Source: CAYJEO01 sp044432805
GTDB lineage: Bacteria > Bacillota_I > Bacilli_A > RF39 > UBA660
DNA: 64,000 nt
Reading direction: 5' to 3'
NCBI GenBank assembly: GCA_044432805.1
Contig: JAWXUI010000003.1
Span: 51,434 to 115,433, forward strand
Under the pieces are notes generated by a model that saw only the letters and a list, made by a program, of their open reading frames with translations, was not told where the DNA came from and ran no database searches. Below, piece by piece: positions 34,226 to 42,837 of the stretch. Made by a program: the position numbers and the translations under genes. The number at the start of each line of letters is the position of its first letter. Position 1 is the first letter of the stretch.

Positions 34226-35779
34226 ATGAAAAAATTTTATTTATCAACAGCAATTGCTTATACTTCTTCAAAACCTCATATTGGAAATACATATGAAATA
34301 GTATTGGCAGACGCTATAGCAAGGTTTAAAAGATTAGAAGGATATGATGTTTACTTTCAAACCGGAACAGATGAACACGGAGAAAAAATAGAGCAAAAAG
34401 CAAAAGAAAACAATGTATTAACACAAGAATACGTTGATGAAATTGCACTGGAAGTAAGAAGAATTTGGGATGTTATGAACACAAGTTATGATAAATTTGT
34501 AAGAACAACAAATCCAAGTCACAAGGAAACTGTTTCTAAAATATTTAAAAAACTTTATGATCAAGGAGATATTTATAAAGGATATTATGAGGGTCATTAT
34601 TGTACTCCATGTGAATCTTTTTTCACAGAATCACAATTAGTAGACGGAAAATGTCCTGATTGTCATAGAGAAGTAATAACAAATAAAGAAGAAGCTTATT
34701 TTTTGAAATTATCTAATTATGCAAAATGGTTAGAAGAATATATAGAAGCAAACCCAAAATTTATTCAACCTGAAAGCAGAAAAAATGAAATAGTAAATAA
34801 TTTTATAAAACCAGGATTACAAGATTTATGTGTTAGTCGTACATCTTTTAAATGGGGTGTTCCAGTTAGTTTTGATGAAAAACACGTAGTATATGTATGG
34901 ATCGATGCACTTAGCAACTACATTACATTTTTAGGTTATACACCAGAAGAACAAACAGAAACATTTAAACAATATTGGCCATGTGATGTTCATATAATAG
35001 GAAAAGATATATTAAGATTCCATACTATTTATTGGCCTGTTATACTAAAAGCATTAGATTTAGAAATGCCAAAACAAATATTTGGACACCCATGGGTTAT
35101 GTTTGATAACGATAAAATGAGTAAATCAAAAGGAAATGTTTGTTTTGCTGATGAATTGGTAAATTTATTTGGAGTAGATGCAATAAGATATTATTTTTTA
35201 CACGAAATTCCTTTTGCGCAAGATGGTAATTTTACGTTAGAATTATTAATAGAAAGAATCAACTCTGATTTAGCAAATGTTTTAGGAAATTTAGTAAACA
35301 GAACAATATCTATGTCGCAAAAATATTTTGATGGAGTAGTATTGAATCCTAAAGTGTATGAAGATATAGATTTTGAATTAATAGATTTAGTAAAAGATAC
35401 AAAAGAAAAAGCAATTAATTATATGAATGAATATAAAGTTACTGATGCACTTGATTCAATCTTCGATATTTTTAGAAGATGTAACAAATATATTGATGAA
35501 ACAACACCTTGGATTTTGGCAAAAGAAGAGAGCAAAAAAGATAGATTAGCGACAGTTTTATACAATTTATTAGAAAGCATAAGACAAGGAGCTGTACTTT
35601 TAAGCCCATTCTTACCAGATACGTCACAAAAAATATTTCATCAACTAAACACTCAAAATATGTCAATGGATTCATTAGAAGATTTTGATGGTTTAGATTT
35701 AGAAATAAAATTAAACAATCCAGTACCGTTATTCATAAGAATAGATAAAGAAGAAAGATTAAAAGAACTAGGAAACTAG
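34226..35779 (+). CDS. metG: Methionyl-tRNA synthetase
   Basis: Charges tRNA-Met (517 aa). Class I motifs: HIGN signature SSKPHIGNTYEIVLADAIARF (the HIGH equivalent) and KMSKSKGN. One zinc knuckle is present (YCTPCESFF...CPDCHR). The ATG at 34226 is preceded by AAAGGAGA; longer in-frame starts lie inside the T-box and are rejected. It lacks the C-terminal dimerisation/tRNA-binding domain of Bacillus MetRS (about 660 aa). Regulated by the T-box upstream. Confidence 0.96.
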   Translation: MKKFYLSTAIAYTSSKPHIGNTYEIVLADAIARFKRLEGYDVYFQTGTDEHGEKIEQKAKENNVLTQEYVDEIALEVRRIWDVMNTSYDKFVRTTNPSHKETVSKIFKKLYDQGDIYKGYYEGHYCTPCESFFTESQLVDGKCPDCHREVITNKEEAYFLKLSNYAKWLEEYIEANPKFIQPESRKNEIVNNFIKPGLQDLCVSRTSFKWGVPVSFDEKHVVYVWIDALSNYITFLGYTPEEQTETFKQYWPCDVHIIGKDILRFHTIYWPVILKALDLEMPKQIFGHPWVMFDNDKMSKSKGNVCFADELVNLFGVDAIRYYFLHEIPFAQDGNFTLELLIERINSDLANVLGNLVNRTISMSQKYFDGVVLNPKVYEDIDFELIDLVKDTKEKAINYMNEYKVTDALDSIFDIFRRCNKYIDETTPWILAKEESKKDRLATVLYNLLESIRQGAVLLSPFLPDTSQKIFHQLNTQNMSMDSLEDFDGLDLEIKLNNPVPLFIRIDKEERLKELGN

Positions 35780-35828
35780 TTTTTTTGTAAATTAGTGTAA
35801 AATGTCGAATTTAAATGCACTGTTTTTA

Positions 35829-35857
35829 TTGAATTATAAAAGGAATAAGTATATATT
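35829..35857 (+). promoter_or_regulatory. Promoter of the small membrane protein gene
   Basis: TTGAAT (35829-35834), 17-bp spacer, TATATT (35852-35857). Predicted start near 35864, about 25 nt before the ATG. Confidence 0.6.
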
Positions 35858-35888
35858 TAGTTTAGAGCGTGTTAAAAAGGGGTATTAA

Positions 35889-36047
35889 ATGCTAAAATCC
35901 GAAAATAGGGTGTTGTTGGTAATAGTTGTAACTGCAAGTTGTTTATTAATGATTTCTGCTTTATTCTATACTTTGGAGTATATTGATTTGCTATATTTTT
36001 TAACTACGATATTTTTAATTATCAAATATTTAATGATTAAAAACTAA
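35889..36047 (+). CDS. Small two-helix membrane protein, unknown
   Basis: 52 aa, starts MLKSENRVLLVIVV. Two hydrophobic helices at about residues 8-28 and 31-50, with a Lys-Asn C-terminus. Ribosome site AAAGGGG seven bases upstream and a promoter with 17-bp spacer make it a credible gene despite its size. Followed by a hairpin. Not recognised; no function assigned. Confidence 0.6.
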   Translation: MLKSENRVLLVIVVTASCLLMISALFYTLEYIDLLYFLTTIFLIIKYLMIKN

Positions 36048-36078
36048 AAAAAGGTTATAATGTGTTATAATCTTTTTT
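36046..36078 (+). terminator. Hairpin after the small membrane protein gene
   Basis: GGTTATAA/TTATAATC stem (36053-36072) flanked by A-run and T-run, so it may act both ways. It also contains TATAAT, which may serve as the tatD -10. Confidence 0.6.
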
Positions 36079-36088
36079 AGGTGATTAC

Positions 36089-36844
36089 ATGTACATAGAT
36101 ACTCATTGTCATATTAGCAAAAAAGAATATGATGTAAAATTATTAGCAAAAGAATTAAAAGAAAATATTATATTTATTTCTGGAAGTGATAAAGAATCTA
36201 ATCTAGAAGTATTAGACTTATCAAGTGAATATAAAAATTTTCGTGGATTAATAGGTTACCATCCTCTTGATGTAGATAATTTAGAGGATAAAGATTTAGA
36301 AATATTGGAGCAACAAATAATAAATAATAAGATTATTGGAATCGGAGAAATAGGATTAGATTATTATTACAGAAAAGATAACAAAGAAAAACAAATTTAT
36401 TTTTTCAAAAAACAAATAGAACTTGCAAGAAAATATAATCTACCAATAGTGGTTCACATTAGAGAAAGTATACAAGATGCATATGATATATTAAAAGAAG
36501 AAAAAAATTTAAAAATTGTGGTGCACATGTTTAGTGGAAGTGTTGAAATGGCCAATAATTTTATTAAATTAGGCGCAAAACTCGGTGTTGGAGGCGTAGT
36601 TACATTTAAAAATTCAAAAAACATAAAATTAATAGTAGAAAATATAGATTTAAAATACATATTACTAGAGACAGACTGTCCATATATTTCACCAGAACCG
36701 TTTAGGGGACAACTAAATACACCATTGAACATACCTATAATTGCAGAAAAAATCGCTGAATTAAAACAAGTTACAAAAGAAGAAGTTTTCTTAGTGACGA
36801 CGCAAAATGCAATCGAGCAATTTGACTTAAAAGACATTTTATGA
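36089..36844 (+). CDS. TatD-family metal-dependent deoxyribonuclease
   Basis: 251-aa TIM-barrel hydrolase (YabD in Bacillus). Metal ligands: DTHCHIS, GEIGLDYYY, VVHIRES, VHMFSG and ETDCPYISPEP. Order metG-tatD-3D protein-ksgA matches Bacillus metS-yabD-yabE-rnmV-ksgA without rnmV. Nuclease activity from family; substrate uncertain. Confidence 0.93.
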   Translation: MYIDTHCHISKKEYDVKLLAKELKENIIFISGSDKESNLEVLDLSSEYKNFRGLIGYHPLDVDNLEDKDLEILEQQIINNKIIGIGEIGLDYYYRKDNKEKQIYFFKKQIELARKYNLPIVVHIRESIQDAYDILKEEKNLKIVVHMFSGSVEMANNFIKLGAKLGVGGVVTFKNSKNIKLIVENIDLKYILLETDCPYISPEPFRGQLNTPLNIPIIAEKIAELKQVTKEEVFLVTTQNAIEQFDLKDIL

Positions 36845-36874
36845 TATTATTTTAATACATTTGAGGTGAAATAA

Positions 36875-37564
36875 ATGAATTTTTATTTACTGGATTTAAT
36901 TGGTAAATGGATAAAGTTAGCGGCAATAAGTTTTCTGTCGATATTTAACTTTTATAGTTATCAAGAAGTCCAAATTAATAACGAAAATATAACCAGCTCA
37001 TCAACTATAGGTCAAGTTGTATACTACGAAACTGAATATATATATAATAGTAGTCTACCAACAGGAACTACCAATGTAGTAACATTAGGTCAAAACGGAT
37101 ATTACGTCACAAAAGAAGACGGAACATTACAAGAATTAGAAGCAACCATAAATGAAGTTTTAGAAGTTGGAGCTGGATCAATTGGAGAATATACTGGATC
37201 TTTAACAAATTATGGACCGGACTGTTATGGATGTAGTGCCGTAGGAAATGTTGCTTGCTTTACTAAAGAAGGGCAAAACTTAAGTTTATATAACCAAATA
37301 TATTATGACGATTATCAATATGGAATGGTTAGAATACTGGCAGCAGACCTCTCTCAATTTCCATGTGGGACTATTGTTTTAGTTTCTAGAGGAACAGAAA
37401 TGTTTTATGGTGTTGTATTGGATACAGGTAGTGCCATGAGAAATGCATGGGATGAAGGATATGTATTAATGGATTTAGCGCATTTTTCTTCATATGATGC
37501 AATATATAATAATACAATAAACGGAAGCGGTGTGAGCTTTGAAGTCGTAAGATGGGGATGGTAA
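36875..37564 (+). CDS. Cell-wall-associated protein with C-terminal 3D domain (YabE-like)
   Basis: 229 aa with one N-terminal hydrophobic anchor (about residues 12-30). Residues 50-80 look like a reduced G5-like segment. The C-terminal ~110 residues are a 3D domain, a double-psi barrel related to MltA/EXLX and resuscitation factors: MVRILAADLSQFPCGTIVLV, VVLDTGSAM and VLMDLAH supply the conserved Asp. Cys residues in GPDCYGCSAVGNVAC may form disulfides outside the cell. In the yabE position beside tatD and ksgA. Likely peptidoglycan-related; activity inferred. Confidence 0.85.
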   Translation: MNFYLLDLIGKWIKLAAISFLSIFNFYSYQEVQINNENITSSSTIGQVVYYETEYIYNSSLPTGTTNVVTLGQNGYYVTKEDGTLQELEATINEVLEVGAGSIGEYTGSLTNYGPDCYGCSAVGNVACFTKEGQNLSLYNQIYYDDYQYGMVRILAADLSQFPCGTIVLVSRGTEMFYGVVLDTGSAMRNAWDEGYVLMDLAHFSSYDAIYNNTINGSGVSFEVVRWGW

Positions 37565-37602
37565 ATTCCCTTTTATGTTGTAAAAAAAGAAAGAGTGATT
37601 AA

Positions 37603-38436
37603 ATGAACTATTCTCCTAGAAAAATGAAGGAAAATTTAGAAAATAATAATTTTAAGTTCAAAAAAAACTTCGGCCAAAACTTTATAATAGATGAAAATAT
37701 AGTAAATAGCATTGTTAATAAGGCACAAATAAAAGAAAATTCATTGGTTATTGAAATCGGTCCTGGTGCAGGCTCTTTAACTGGTAAATTATGTCAAGTT
37801 GCTAAATATGTTTTGTGCTATGAAATAGATGAAAGTATAGAAAACATATTAAATGAAAATTTAAATTGTTATAATAATTATGAAGTTATCTTTGATGATT
37901 TCTTAAAGAGAAATGTTGAGGAAGATTTAAAAAAATATAACTACGATAACTTATATGTAGTTGCTAATTTACCTTATTATATTACAACGCCAATAGTTGT
38001 GAAACTTGTAGAAGAAAATATTGATGTGTCTAAAATAGTGGTAATGGTGCAAAAAGAAGTTGGAGATAGATTTAAGGCTGTTCCAGGGACAAAAGATTAT
38101 TCTTCGCTTTCTGTGTTCTTAAGTTATTATTTTAAAACTAGTAAATTACTAGATGTATCTAGAAATGTTTTCATACCTAAACCGAATGTTGATAGCATAG
38201 TAGTTGCATTAGAGAAAAAAATGGAATTAAAACACCTAGAAAATAAAGAATTGTTCTTTAAATTAGTAAAAGATAGTTTTACACAAAAAAGAAAAACATT
38301 AAGAAACAATTTAAAAGATTATGATTTAGAAAATATTAAGTTAACATTAGAAAAATACAACTTAGATCTTAGTGTAAGGGCAGAGCAATTATCGTTAGAT
38401 ATTTTTATTGAAATTTCAAACAATTTATCTAAATAA
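37603..38436 (+). CDS. ksgA: 16S rRNA dimethyladenosine transferase KsgA
   Basis: Dimethylates A1518 and A1519 of 16S rRNA (277 aa). Motifs: KKNFGQNFIIDENIV, IEIGPGAGSLTG, and catalytic NLPYYITTPIV. C-terminal helical domain includes TQKRKTLRNNLK. Directly after the 3D protein; rnmV, usually between them, is absent. Confidence 0.96.
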   Translation: MNYSPRKMKENLENNNFKFKKNFGQNFIIDENIVNSIVNKAQIKENSLVIEIGPGAGSLTGKLCQVAKYVLCYEIDESIENILNENLNCYNNYEVIFDDFLKRNVEEDLKKYNYDNLYVVANLPYYITTPIVVKLVEENIDVSKIVVMVQKEVGDRFKAVPGTKDYSSLSVFLSYYFKTSKLLDVSRNVFIPKPNVDSIVVALEKKMELKHLENKELFFKLVKDSFTQKRKTLRNNLKDYDLENIKLTLEKYNLDLSVRAEQLSLDIFIEISNNLSK

Positions 38437-38454
38437 TAAATGATTATAAAAGTA

Positions 38455-38551
38455 TTGTTATTTATAAATAAAAGTGCTATAATCTTAAACGAGTATTTAT
38501 TTACTCCTTGCTTAAAAGATTTAAGCCAAAGACCATAAGGAGGTGTAGAAA
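38455..38551 (+). promoter_or_regulatory. rpsF-ssb-rpsR promoter and structured leader
   Basis: TTGTTA (38455-38460), 17-bp spacer, TATAAT (38478-38483). The leader has hairpins GAGTA/TACTC and GCTTAAA/TTTAAGC. A CCTT before the second stem can pair with AAGG of the ribosome site, so the leader could block rpsF translation. This is the position of the known S6:S18 autoregulatory element; CC and ACC are present in the expected internal loop but the match is partial. Confidence 0.6.
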
Positions 38552-38842
38552 ATGACAAAATATGAAATCATGTTTATCGTTAAACCAACATTATCAGAAG
38601 AAGAAACAGCTACAGTAGCTAAAAACTTCGAAAACACAATAAATAATAACGGTTCTAAATTATTAGAAGTAACAGACATGGGTCAAAAAGAATTAGCTTA
38701 CGAAATCAAAAAATTTAAAAGTGGACATTATTTTTTAATGACATTAGAATCTTCTGATGATAAAGCAATTAAAGAATTTGATCGTTTAGCTTTAATTAGT
38801 CAAGATGTAATTCGTCATCTAATAACAAAATTAGAAGACTAG
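38552..38842 (+). CDS. rpsF: 30S ribosomal protein S6
   Basis: 96 aa; begins MTKYEIMFIVKPTLSEEE and has the family's ELAYEIKKFKSGHYF core. Binds S18 on the 30S platform. First gene of rpsF-ssb-rpsR, with a strong GGAGGTG ribosome site that may be held in the leader structure. Confidence 0.97.
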   Translation: MTKYEIMFIVKPTLSEEETATVAKNFENTINNNGSKLLEVTDMGQKELAYEIKKFKSGHYFLMTLESSDDKAIKEFDRLALISQDVIRHLITKLED

Positions 38843-38856
38843 AAGTAGGTGCTAAT

Positions 38857-39318
38857 ATGAATAAAGTTATGTTAATAGGTAGGATAACTACAAAACCAGA
38901 ATTAAGATATACAAGTTCTAATTTACCGTTTACAAGATTTTCTGTAGCGATTAATAGAACATTTTCAAATCAACAAGGCCAAAGAGAAACTGACTTCATC
39001 AATGTAGTTGTTTGGAGAAAACAAGCAGAAAATGTTTGTAATTTCTTAAACAAAGGAAGTCAAGTAGCTATAGAAGGTCGATTACAAAGCGGAAGTTATG
39101 ACGACAAAGATGGTAAAAAAGTTTATACATTAGATGTTCAAGCTGATAATGTTCAATTTTTGGAATCTAAATCACAAAGTCAAACAAGAGATAGTAACCC
39201 AAGTCCATATGATTATCAAAATAATCAAGGATATCAAAGTAATAATGTAAATGTGGATAATGACCCATTTGCTGATTTCGGTGATAGTGTTGCAATTGAT
39301 GACAACTTCCTAGATTAA
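38857..39318 (+). CDS. ssb: Single-stranded DNA-binding protein
   Basis: 153 aa. OB fold starts MNKVMLIGRITTKPELRYT; includes FINVVVWRKQAENV. A Gln/Asn/Ser-rich flexible tail ends in an acidic tip (AIDDNFLD) rather than the usual DDDLPF, a variant of the partner-binding tip. Lies between rpsF and rpsR as usual. Confidence 0.96.
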   Translation: MNKVMLIGRITTKPELRYTSSNLPFTRFSVAINRTFSNQQGQRETDFINVVVWRKQAENVCNFLNKGSQVAIEGRLQSGSYDDKDGKKVYTLDVQADNVQFLESKSQSQTRDSNPSPYDYQNNQGYQSNNVNVDNDPFADFGDSVAIDDNFLD

Positions 39319-39332
39319 AGGAGGAAAAAATA

Positions 39333-39551
39333 ATGGCTGAATTTTATAAAAAAAGAAAAAAAATCTGTCAAATGTGTGCAGGTAAAGATGTAGATTATAA
39401 AAACACTGAAGTAATAAAAAAATATGTAAGTGCTGATAAAGGTAAAATTTTACCAAGAAGAGTTACAGGTGCTTGTGCAAAACACCAAAGACATATTGCT
39501 GGTGAAGTTAAAAAAGCTAGATTTATGGCTTTAATACCATTCGTAAAATAA
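39333..39551 (+). CDS. rpsR: 30S ribosomal protein S18
   Basis: 72 aa, with KICQMCAGKDVDYKN (two Cys, so possibly the zinc-type C+ form) and RRVTGACAKHQRHIAGEVKKARFMALIPF. Ends the rpsF operon and is followed by a terminator. Confidence 0.97.
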   Translation: MAEFYKKRKKICQMCAGKDVDYKNTEVIKKYVSADKGKILPRRVTGACAKHQRHIAGEVKKARFMALIPFVK

Positions 39552-39571
39552 AGACTATATAGTCTTTTTTT
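39550..39571 (+). terminator. Terminator of rpsF-ssb-rpsR
   Basis: AAAGACTAT/ATAGTCTTT palindrome followed by a T-run, overlapping the rpsR stop. Confidence 0.85.
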
Positions 39572-39636
39572 TTTATTAATAAAAACACTTTTAAAAGTAT
39601 GTTTAATTTGCTATAATTTAACAAAGAGGGTGTCTC

Positions 39637-40647
39637 ATGGCGGAGTATATAATAAAAGAGAAAAACGGAGAAAAGATAACTGTAAGAGATTTACAGTTGG
39701 AAATTTTAACAATCATGGATGAAGTTGACAGAGTATGCCGCAAAAATAAAATCAAATATGCGCTACATGCGGGGTCGTCCTTAGGAATAGTGAATTACAA
39801 GGGTTTTATCCCATGGGATGATGATATAGATGTAATAGTGAACAAAGATGATTATCATAAATTTATAAAAGCATTAAAAAAGGATTTAAAAAAAGATTTT
39901 GTTTTTCAGTGTTATGAAACAAATAAAAAATATAATGTTTTAATTCCTAATATGAAAATAAGAAAGAAAAACACCTTTATAACGGAATCAAATACTTTCT
40001 TAAAAAATAGATGTAATGATTCAAATGGAATATTTGTCGATGTTATATGGTATGGAAATGTTAGTGAAAATGAAGCGACAAATCAAATAAATAGGCTATG
40101 GATGAAATTTTTAATGCCGCTCGTAGTATTTTTGGACAATTTACACATCGATTTTAAACCATTGAAAAATTATATAGTAAGATACGGAGAAAGATTTTCT
40201 GATAAAAACAAAGATAGTAAGTATTGTTCTCAAACAATTAGTATTCCTTGGGAAAAATTATTTAATTATCCGAAATTTTTAAAAGAAGATATTTATCCTT
40301 TTAAAGAATACGATTTTGAAGGAAGAAAATATTATTCGTATAATAATATTCCTAAAGTAATGAAAGAGTGGTATGGAGAAAAATCAGTTTGTCAATTGAT
40401 AGACGGTAAATATATAGATGTTTATCCTGAAAATAAAAGAGTTCCAAAACATACCGCTGACATAAATTTAAAAAATGGATATCATAAAATCGATTACAAA
40501 GATATTGCTATGAAAATGTTTGGCTATTTAAGTTTGTTAATGTTTGTTATAACTTTTGTATTAATGAATGATGCAAGCTTGCCATTTTGTGGTTTAGGAA
40601 TTATATTTTTGGGAATATCAATTTTGTTATATAACAATAGATTTTAG
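39637..40647 (+). CDS. LicD-family phosphotransferase-like protein
   Basis: 336 aa. The LicD core is visible at about residues 35-75: KYALHAGSSLGIVNYKGFIPWDDDIDVIV, with the D-D-D-x-D metal motif of this nucleotidyltransferase fold. LicD proteins add phosphocholine or similar groups to cell-surface glycans. The C-terminus has two hydrophobic helices (about 285-332), so it is membrane anchored. Promoter: extended -10 TGCTATAAT (TATAAT 39612-39617). It sits alone between two ribosomal operons with its own terminator, likely an insertion in this lineage. Acceptor unknown. Confidence 0.85.
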   Translation: MAEYIIKEKNGEKITVRDLQLEILTIMDEVDRVCRKNKIKYALHAGSSLGIVNYKGFIPWDDDIDVIVNKDDYHKFIKALKKDLKKDFVFQCYETNKKYNVLIPNMKIRKKNTFITESNTFLKNRCNDSNGIFVDVIWYGNVSENEATNQINRLWMKFLMPLVVFLDNLHIDFKPLKNYIVRYGERFSDKNKDSKYCSQTISIPWEKLFNYPKFLKEDIYPFKEYDFEGRKYYSYNNIPKVMKEWYGEKSVCQLIDGKYIDVYPENKRVPKHTADINLKNGYHKIDYKDIAMKMFGYLSLLMFVITFVLMNDASLPFCGLGIIFLGISILLYNNRF

Positions 40648-40648
40648 A

Positions 40649-40671
40649 AAATTGCAAAAGCAATTTTTTTA
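40649..40671 (+). terminator. Terminator of licD
   Basis: AAATTGC/GCAATTT stem with AAAA loop and T-run. Confidence 0.8.
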
Positions 40672-40694
40672 TTTACAAAAAAATGAAAAAACTA

Positions 40695-40723
40695 TTGCAA
40701 TTCGACTTTAAATAAGGTATAAT
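40695..40723 (+). promoter_or_regulatory. Promoter of the S10-spc-alpha operon
   Basis: TTGCAA (40695-40700), 17-bp spacer, TATAAT (40718-40723). No other strong promoter or terminator is evident until after rplQ, so about 14 kb may be one main transcript. Confidence 0.8.
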
Positions 40724-40729
40724 TTTGAA

Positions 40730-40857
40730 TGTGTGACATGCGAAGATGTGTAAGGTTGTCGACACGCCAGGTTAAGTTGTTAATAAATTTAATTTGAAAG
40801 TCGGGTTTTTACGCGGAGCAAGTCTATACAAAGATATAGACGAAAGGAGATACAATT
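40730..40857 (+). promoter_or_regulatory. Structured leader of the S10 operon
   Basis: Untranslated ~130 nt. A perfect 7-bp hairpin GTCTATA/TATAGAC (40822-40841) ends just before the AAAGGAGA ribosome site. Upstream TGTCGACA and the GTGTGACATGCG / CACGCC segments suggest more pairing. Position fits a ribosomal-protein autoregulatory leader, but the ligand cannot be told. Confidence 0.5.
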
Positions 40858-41166
40858 ATGTCAAATACGAAAGTTCGCATTAAATTAAAAGCTTTTGAAC
40901 ACAAAAGTCTTGATAATGCATGTGCAAAAATTGTTGAAACTGTAAAAAGAGCTGGTGGAGAAATTAGTGGACCAATTCCATTACCAACAGAAGTTGAAAA
41001 AGTAACAATTTTAAGAGCTGTTCACAAATATAAAGATTCACGTGAACAATTTGAAAAAAGAACACACAAAAGATTAATTGATATCATTAATCCTACTAAC
41101 GAAACAATCGAAGCGCTTAAACGCATTGATATTCCAAGTGGTGTTGATATTCAAATCAAATTATAG
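40858..41166 (+). CDS. rpsJ: 30S ribosomal protein S10
   Basis: 102 aa, MSNTKVRIKLKAFEHKSLD start and RTHKRLIDIINPT core. Also the NusE elongation partner in other bacteria. First gene of the operon. Confidence 0.98.
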   Translation: MSNTKVRIKLKAFEHKSLDNACAKIVETVKRAGGEISGPIPLPTEVEKVTILRAVHKYKDSREQFEKRTHKRLIDIINPTNETIEALKRIDIPSGVDIQIKL

Positions 41167-41174
41167 GAGGAAAT

Positions 41175-41903
41175 ATGAAAAAAGGAATCTTAGGTCGCAA
41201 AGTTGGAATGACTCAAGTTTTTGCTGGAACTAAACTAGTACCTGTTACTGTTATTTCAGTTGAACCAAATGTTGTAACACAAATTAAAACGATCGAAAAC
41301 GATGGTTATGAAGCTATTCAATTAGGTTTTCATACCAAAAGAGAAAAAGTAGTAACAAAAGCTTCTATTGGTCATACAAATAAAGCTAATACTACACCTA
41401 AGCGCTTCTTTAAAGAATTTAGAGATGTAGATACATCAGCATATTCTTTAGGTCAAGAAGTGAAAGTGGACATTTTTGAATCTGGAGAAGTTGTAGACGT
41501 AACTGGTACTACAAAAGGTAAAGGGTTCCAAGGTGTTATTAAACGTCATGGACAATCAAGAGGTCCTATGGGTCACGGGTCGCACTATCATAGAGGTCCT
41601 GGTTCAATGGGAACAATGAAACCAATGCGTGTATTTAAAGGTAAAAAATTACCAGGTCATATGGGTACTTTAACAGTAACAGTACAAAACTTAGAAGTTG
41701 TTGGTGTTGATGTTGAAAACAATGTAATTTTAGTAAAAGGAAACGTTCCGGGTGCAAAAGGTTCATTAGTAGTTGTTAAATCAGCTGTTAAAAATCCAAA
41801 CACTGTGAACGCTGCATATGAATTAGTGTCATACAAAAAAGAAGAAGCTCAAGTAGAAGCAACAGAAACAAATGTTGAAGAAACTGTAGAAGCGGCTAAC
41901 TAG
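41175..41903 (+). CDS. rplC: 50S ribosomal protein L3
   Basis: 242 aa; GILGRKVGMTQVF start, the conserved GHGSHYHRGPGSMG loop near the peptidyl transferase centre. About 30 residues longer than usual because of an acidic C-terminal tail (EEAQVEATETNVEETVEAAN). Confidence 0.97.
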   Translation: MKKGILGRKVGMTQVFAGTKLVPVTVISVEPNVVTQIKTIENDGYEAIQLGFHTKREKVVTKASIGHTNKANTTPKRFFKEFRDVDTSAYSLGQEVKVDIFESGEVVDVTGTTKGKGFQGVIKRHGQSRGPMGHGSHYHRGPGSMGTMKPMRVFKGKKLPGHMGTLTVTVQNLEVVGVDVENNVILVKGNVPGAKGSLVVVKSAVKNPNTVNAAYELVSYKKEEAQVEATETNVEETVEAAN

Positions 41904-41915
41904 GAGGTAAATATA

Positions 41916-42542
41916 ATGGGTAAACAAACTGTATTAGATTTAACTGGTAAAAAAGTTAGCGATATCACTTTAAATAAAAAACTTTGGGCAATAGAACCAA
42001 ATGACGCTGTATTATATGACGCAATAAGATTAACTAGAAATGCACAAAGACAAGGTACACATGACACATTAACAAGAGATGAAGTACGTGGTGGAGGAAG
42101 AAAACCATGGAAACAAAAAGGAACTGGACGTGCTAGAGCAGGTTCAATAAGAGCACCACATTGGCGTTCTGGTGGAGTTATTTTTGGACCACATCCAAGA
42201 AGCTACGCAAAACAAATGAATAGAAAAGAAAGAAGATTAGCTCTTCAATCAGCTTTATCTTATAAAGCACTTGAAAACGAATTAATCATTATTGACAATT
42301 TCAATTTAGAAACTTCAAAAACAAAAGAAGTTAAAAATATATTAAATAATTTAGGAGTTGACAACAAAGTTACACTAATAGTTGTTGACGAACTTACAGA
42401 GAACATGATATTGGCTACACGTAATTTAAGTAACATTATTTTACAAGTTGCAAATGAAATAAACGTTTTAGATATCGTTGCTGCTAACAAAATGATTGTT
42501 ACAACAAACGCTATTAAAACAATTGAGGAGGTGCTTATCTAA
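41916..42542 (+). CDS. rplD: 50S ribosomal protein L4
   Basis: 208 aa; contains the exit-tunnel loop with GGGRKPWKQKGTGRARAGS and GGVIFGPHPRSY. Overlaps rplW by one base. Confidence 0.97.
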   Translation: MGKQTVLDLTGKKVSDITLNKKLWAIEPNDAVLYDAIRLTRNAQRQGTHDTLTRDEVRGGGRKPWKQKGTGRARAGSIRAPHWRSGGVIFGPHPRSYAKQMNRKERRLALQSALSYKALENELIIIDNFNLETSKTKEVKNILNNLGVDNKVTLIVVDELTENMILATRNLSNIILQVANEINVLDIVAANKMIVTTNAIKTIEEVLI

Positions 42543-42826
42543 TGATGAGTAACTATAGAGACGTTATTAAAGCACCAATTATAACTGAAAAAAGTGCTGA
42601 TTTAGCGCAAAACCATAACACTATAACTTTTAGTGTTGATGTAAAAGCAAATAAAACACAAATTAAACAAGCTGTTGAAAAAATCTTTAATGTAAAAGTT
42701 GAAAGTGTAAATACAATAAACGTAAAACCTAAGAAAAAAAGAGTTGGACGTTATGTTGGTAAAACTGCGAAAGTTAAAAAAGCTATCGTAAAATTAGCAG
42801 AAGGAAGTTCAATAGAACTTAACTAA
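42542..42826 (+). CDS. rplW: 50S ribosomal protein L23
   Basis: 94 aa; APIITEKS near the start and the VNTINVKPKKKRVGRYVGKT region. Forms the docking site of SRP and trigger factor at the tunnel exit. Two adjacent ATG codons; the first is used here. Confidence 0.97.
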   Translation: MMSNYRDVIKAPIITEKSADLAQNHNTITFSVDVKANKTQIKQAVEKIFNVKVESVNTINVKPKKKRVGRYVGKTAKVKKAIVKLAEGSSIELN

Positions 42827-42837
42827 GGAGGGAAACT

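Noticed and set aside
41035..41055. CACGTGAA core resembling parS inside rpsJ
   Set aside because: Only the central CACGTG and partial arms match; the outer parS positions do not. It encodes conserved S10 residues and is probably coincidence.
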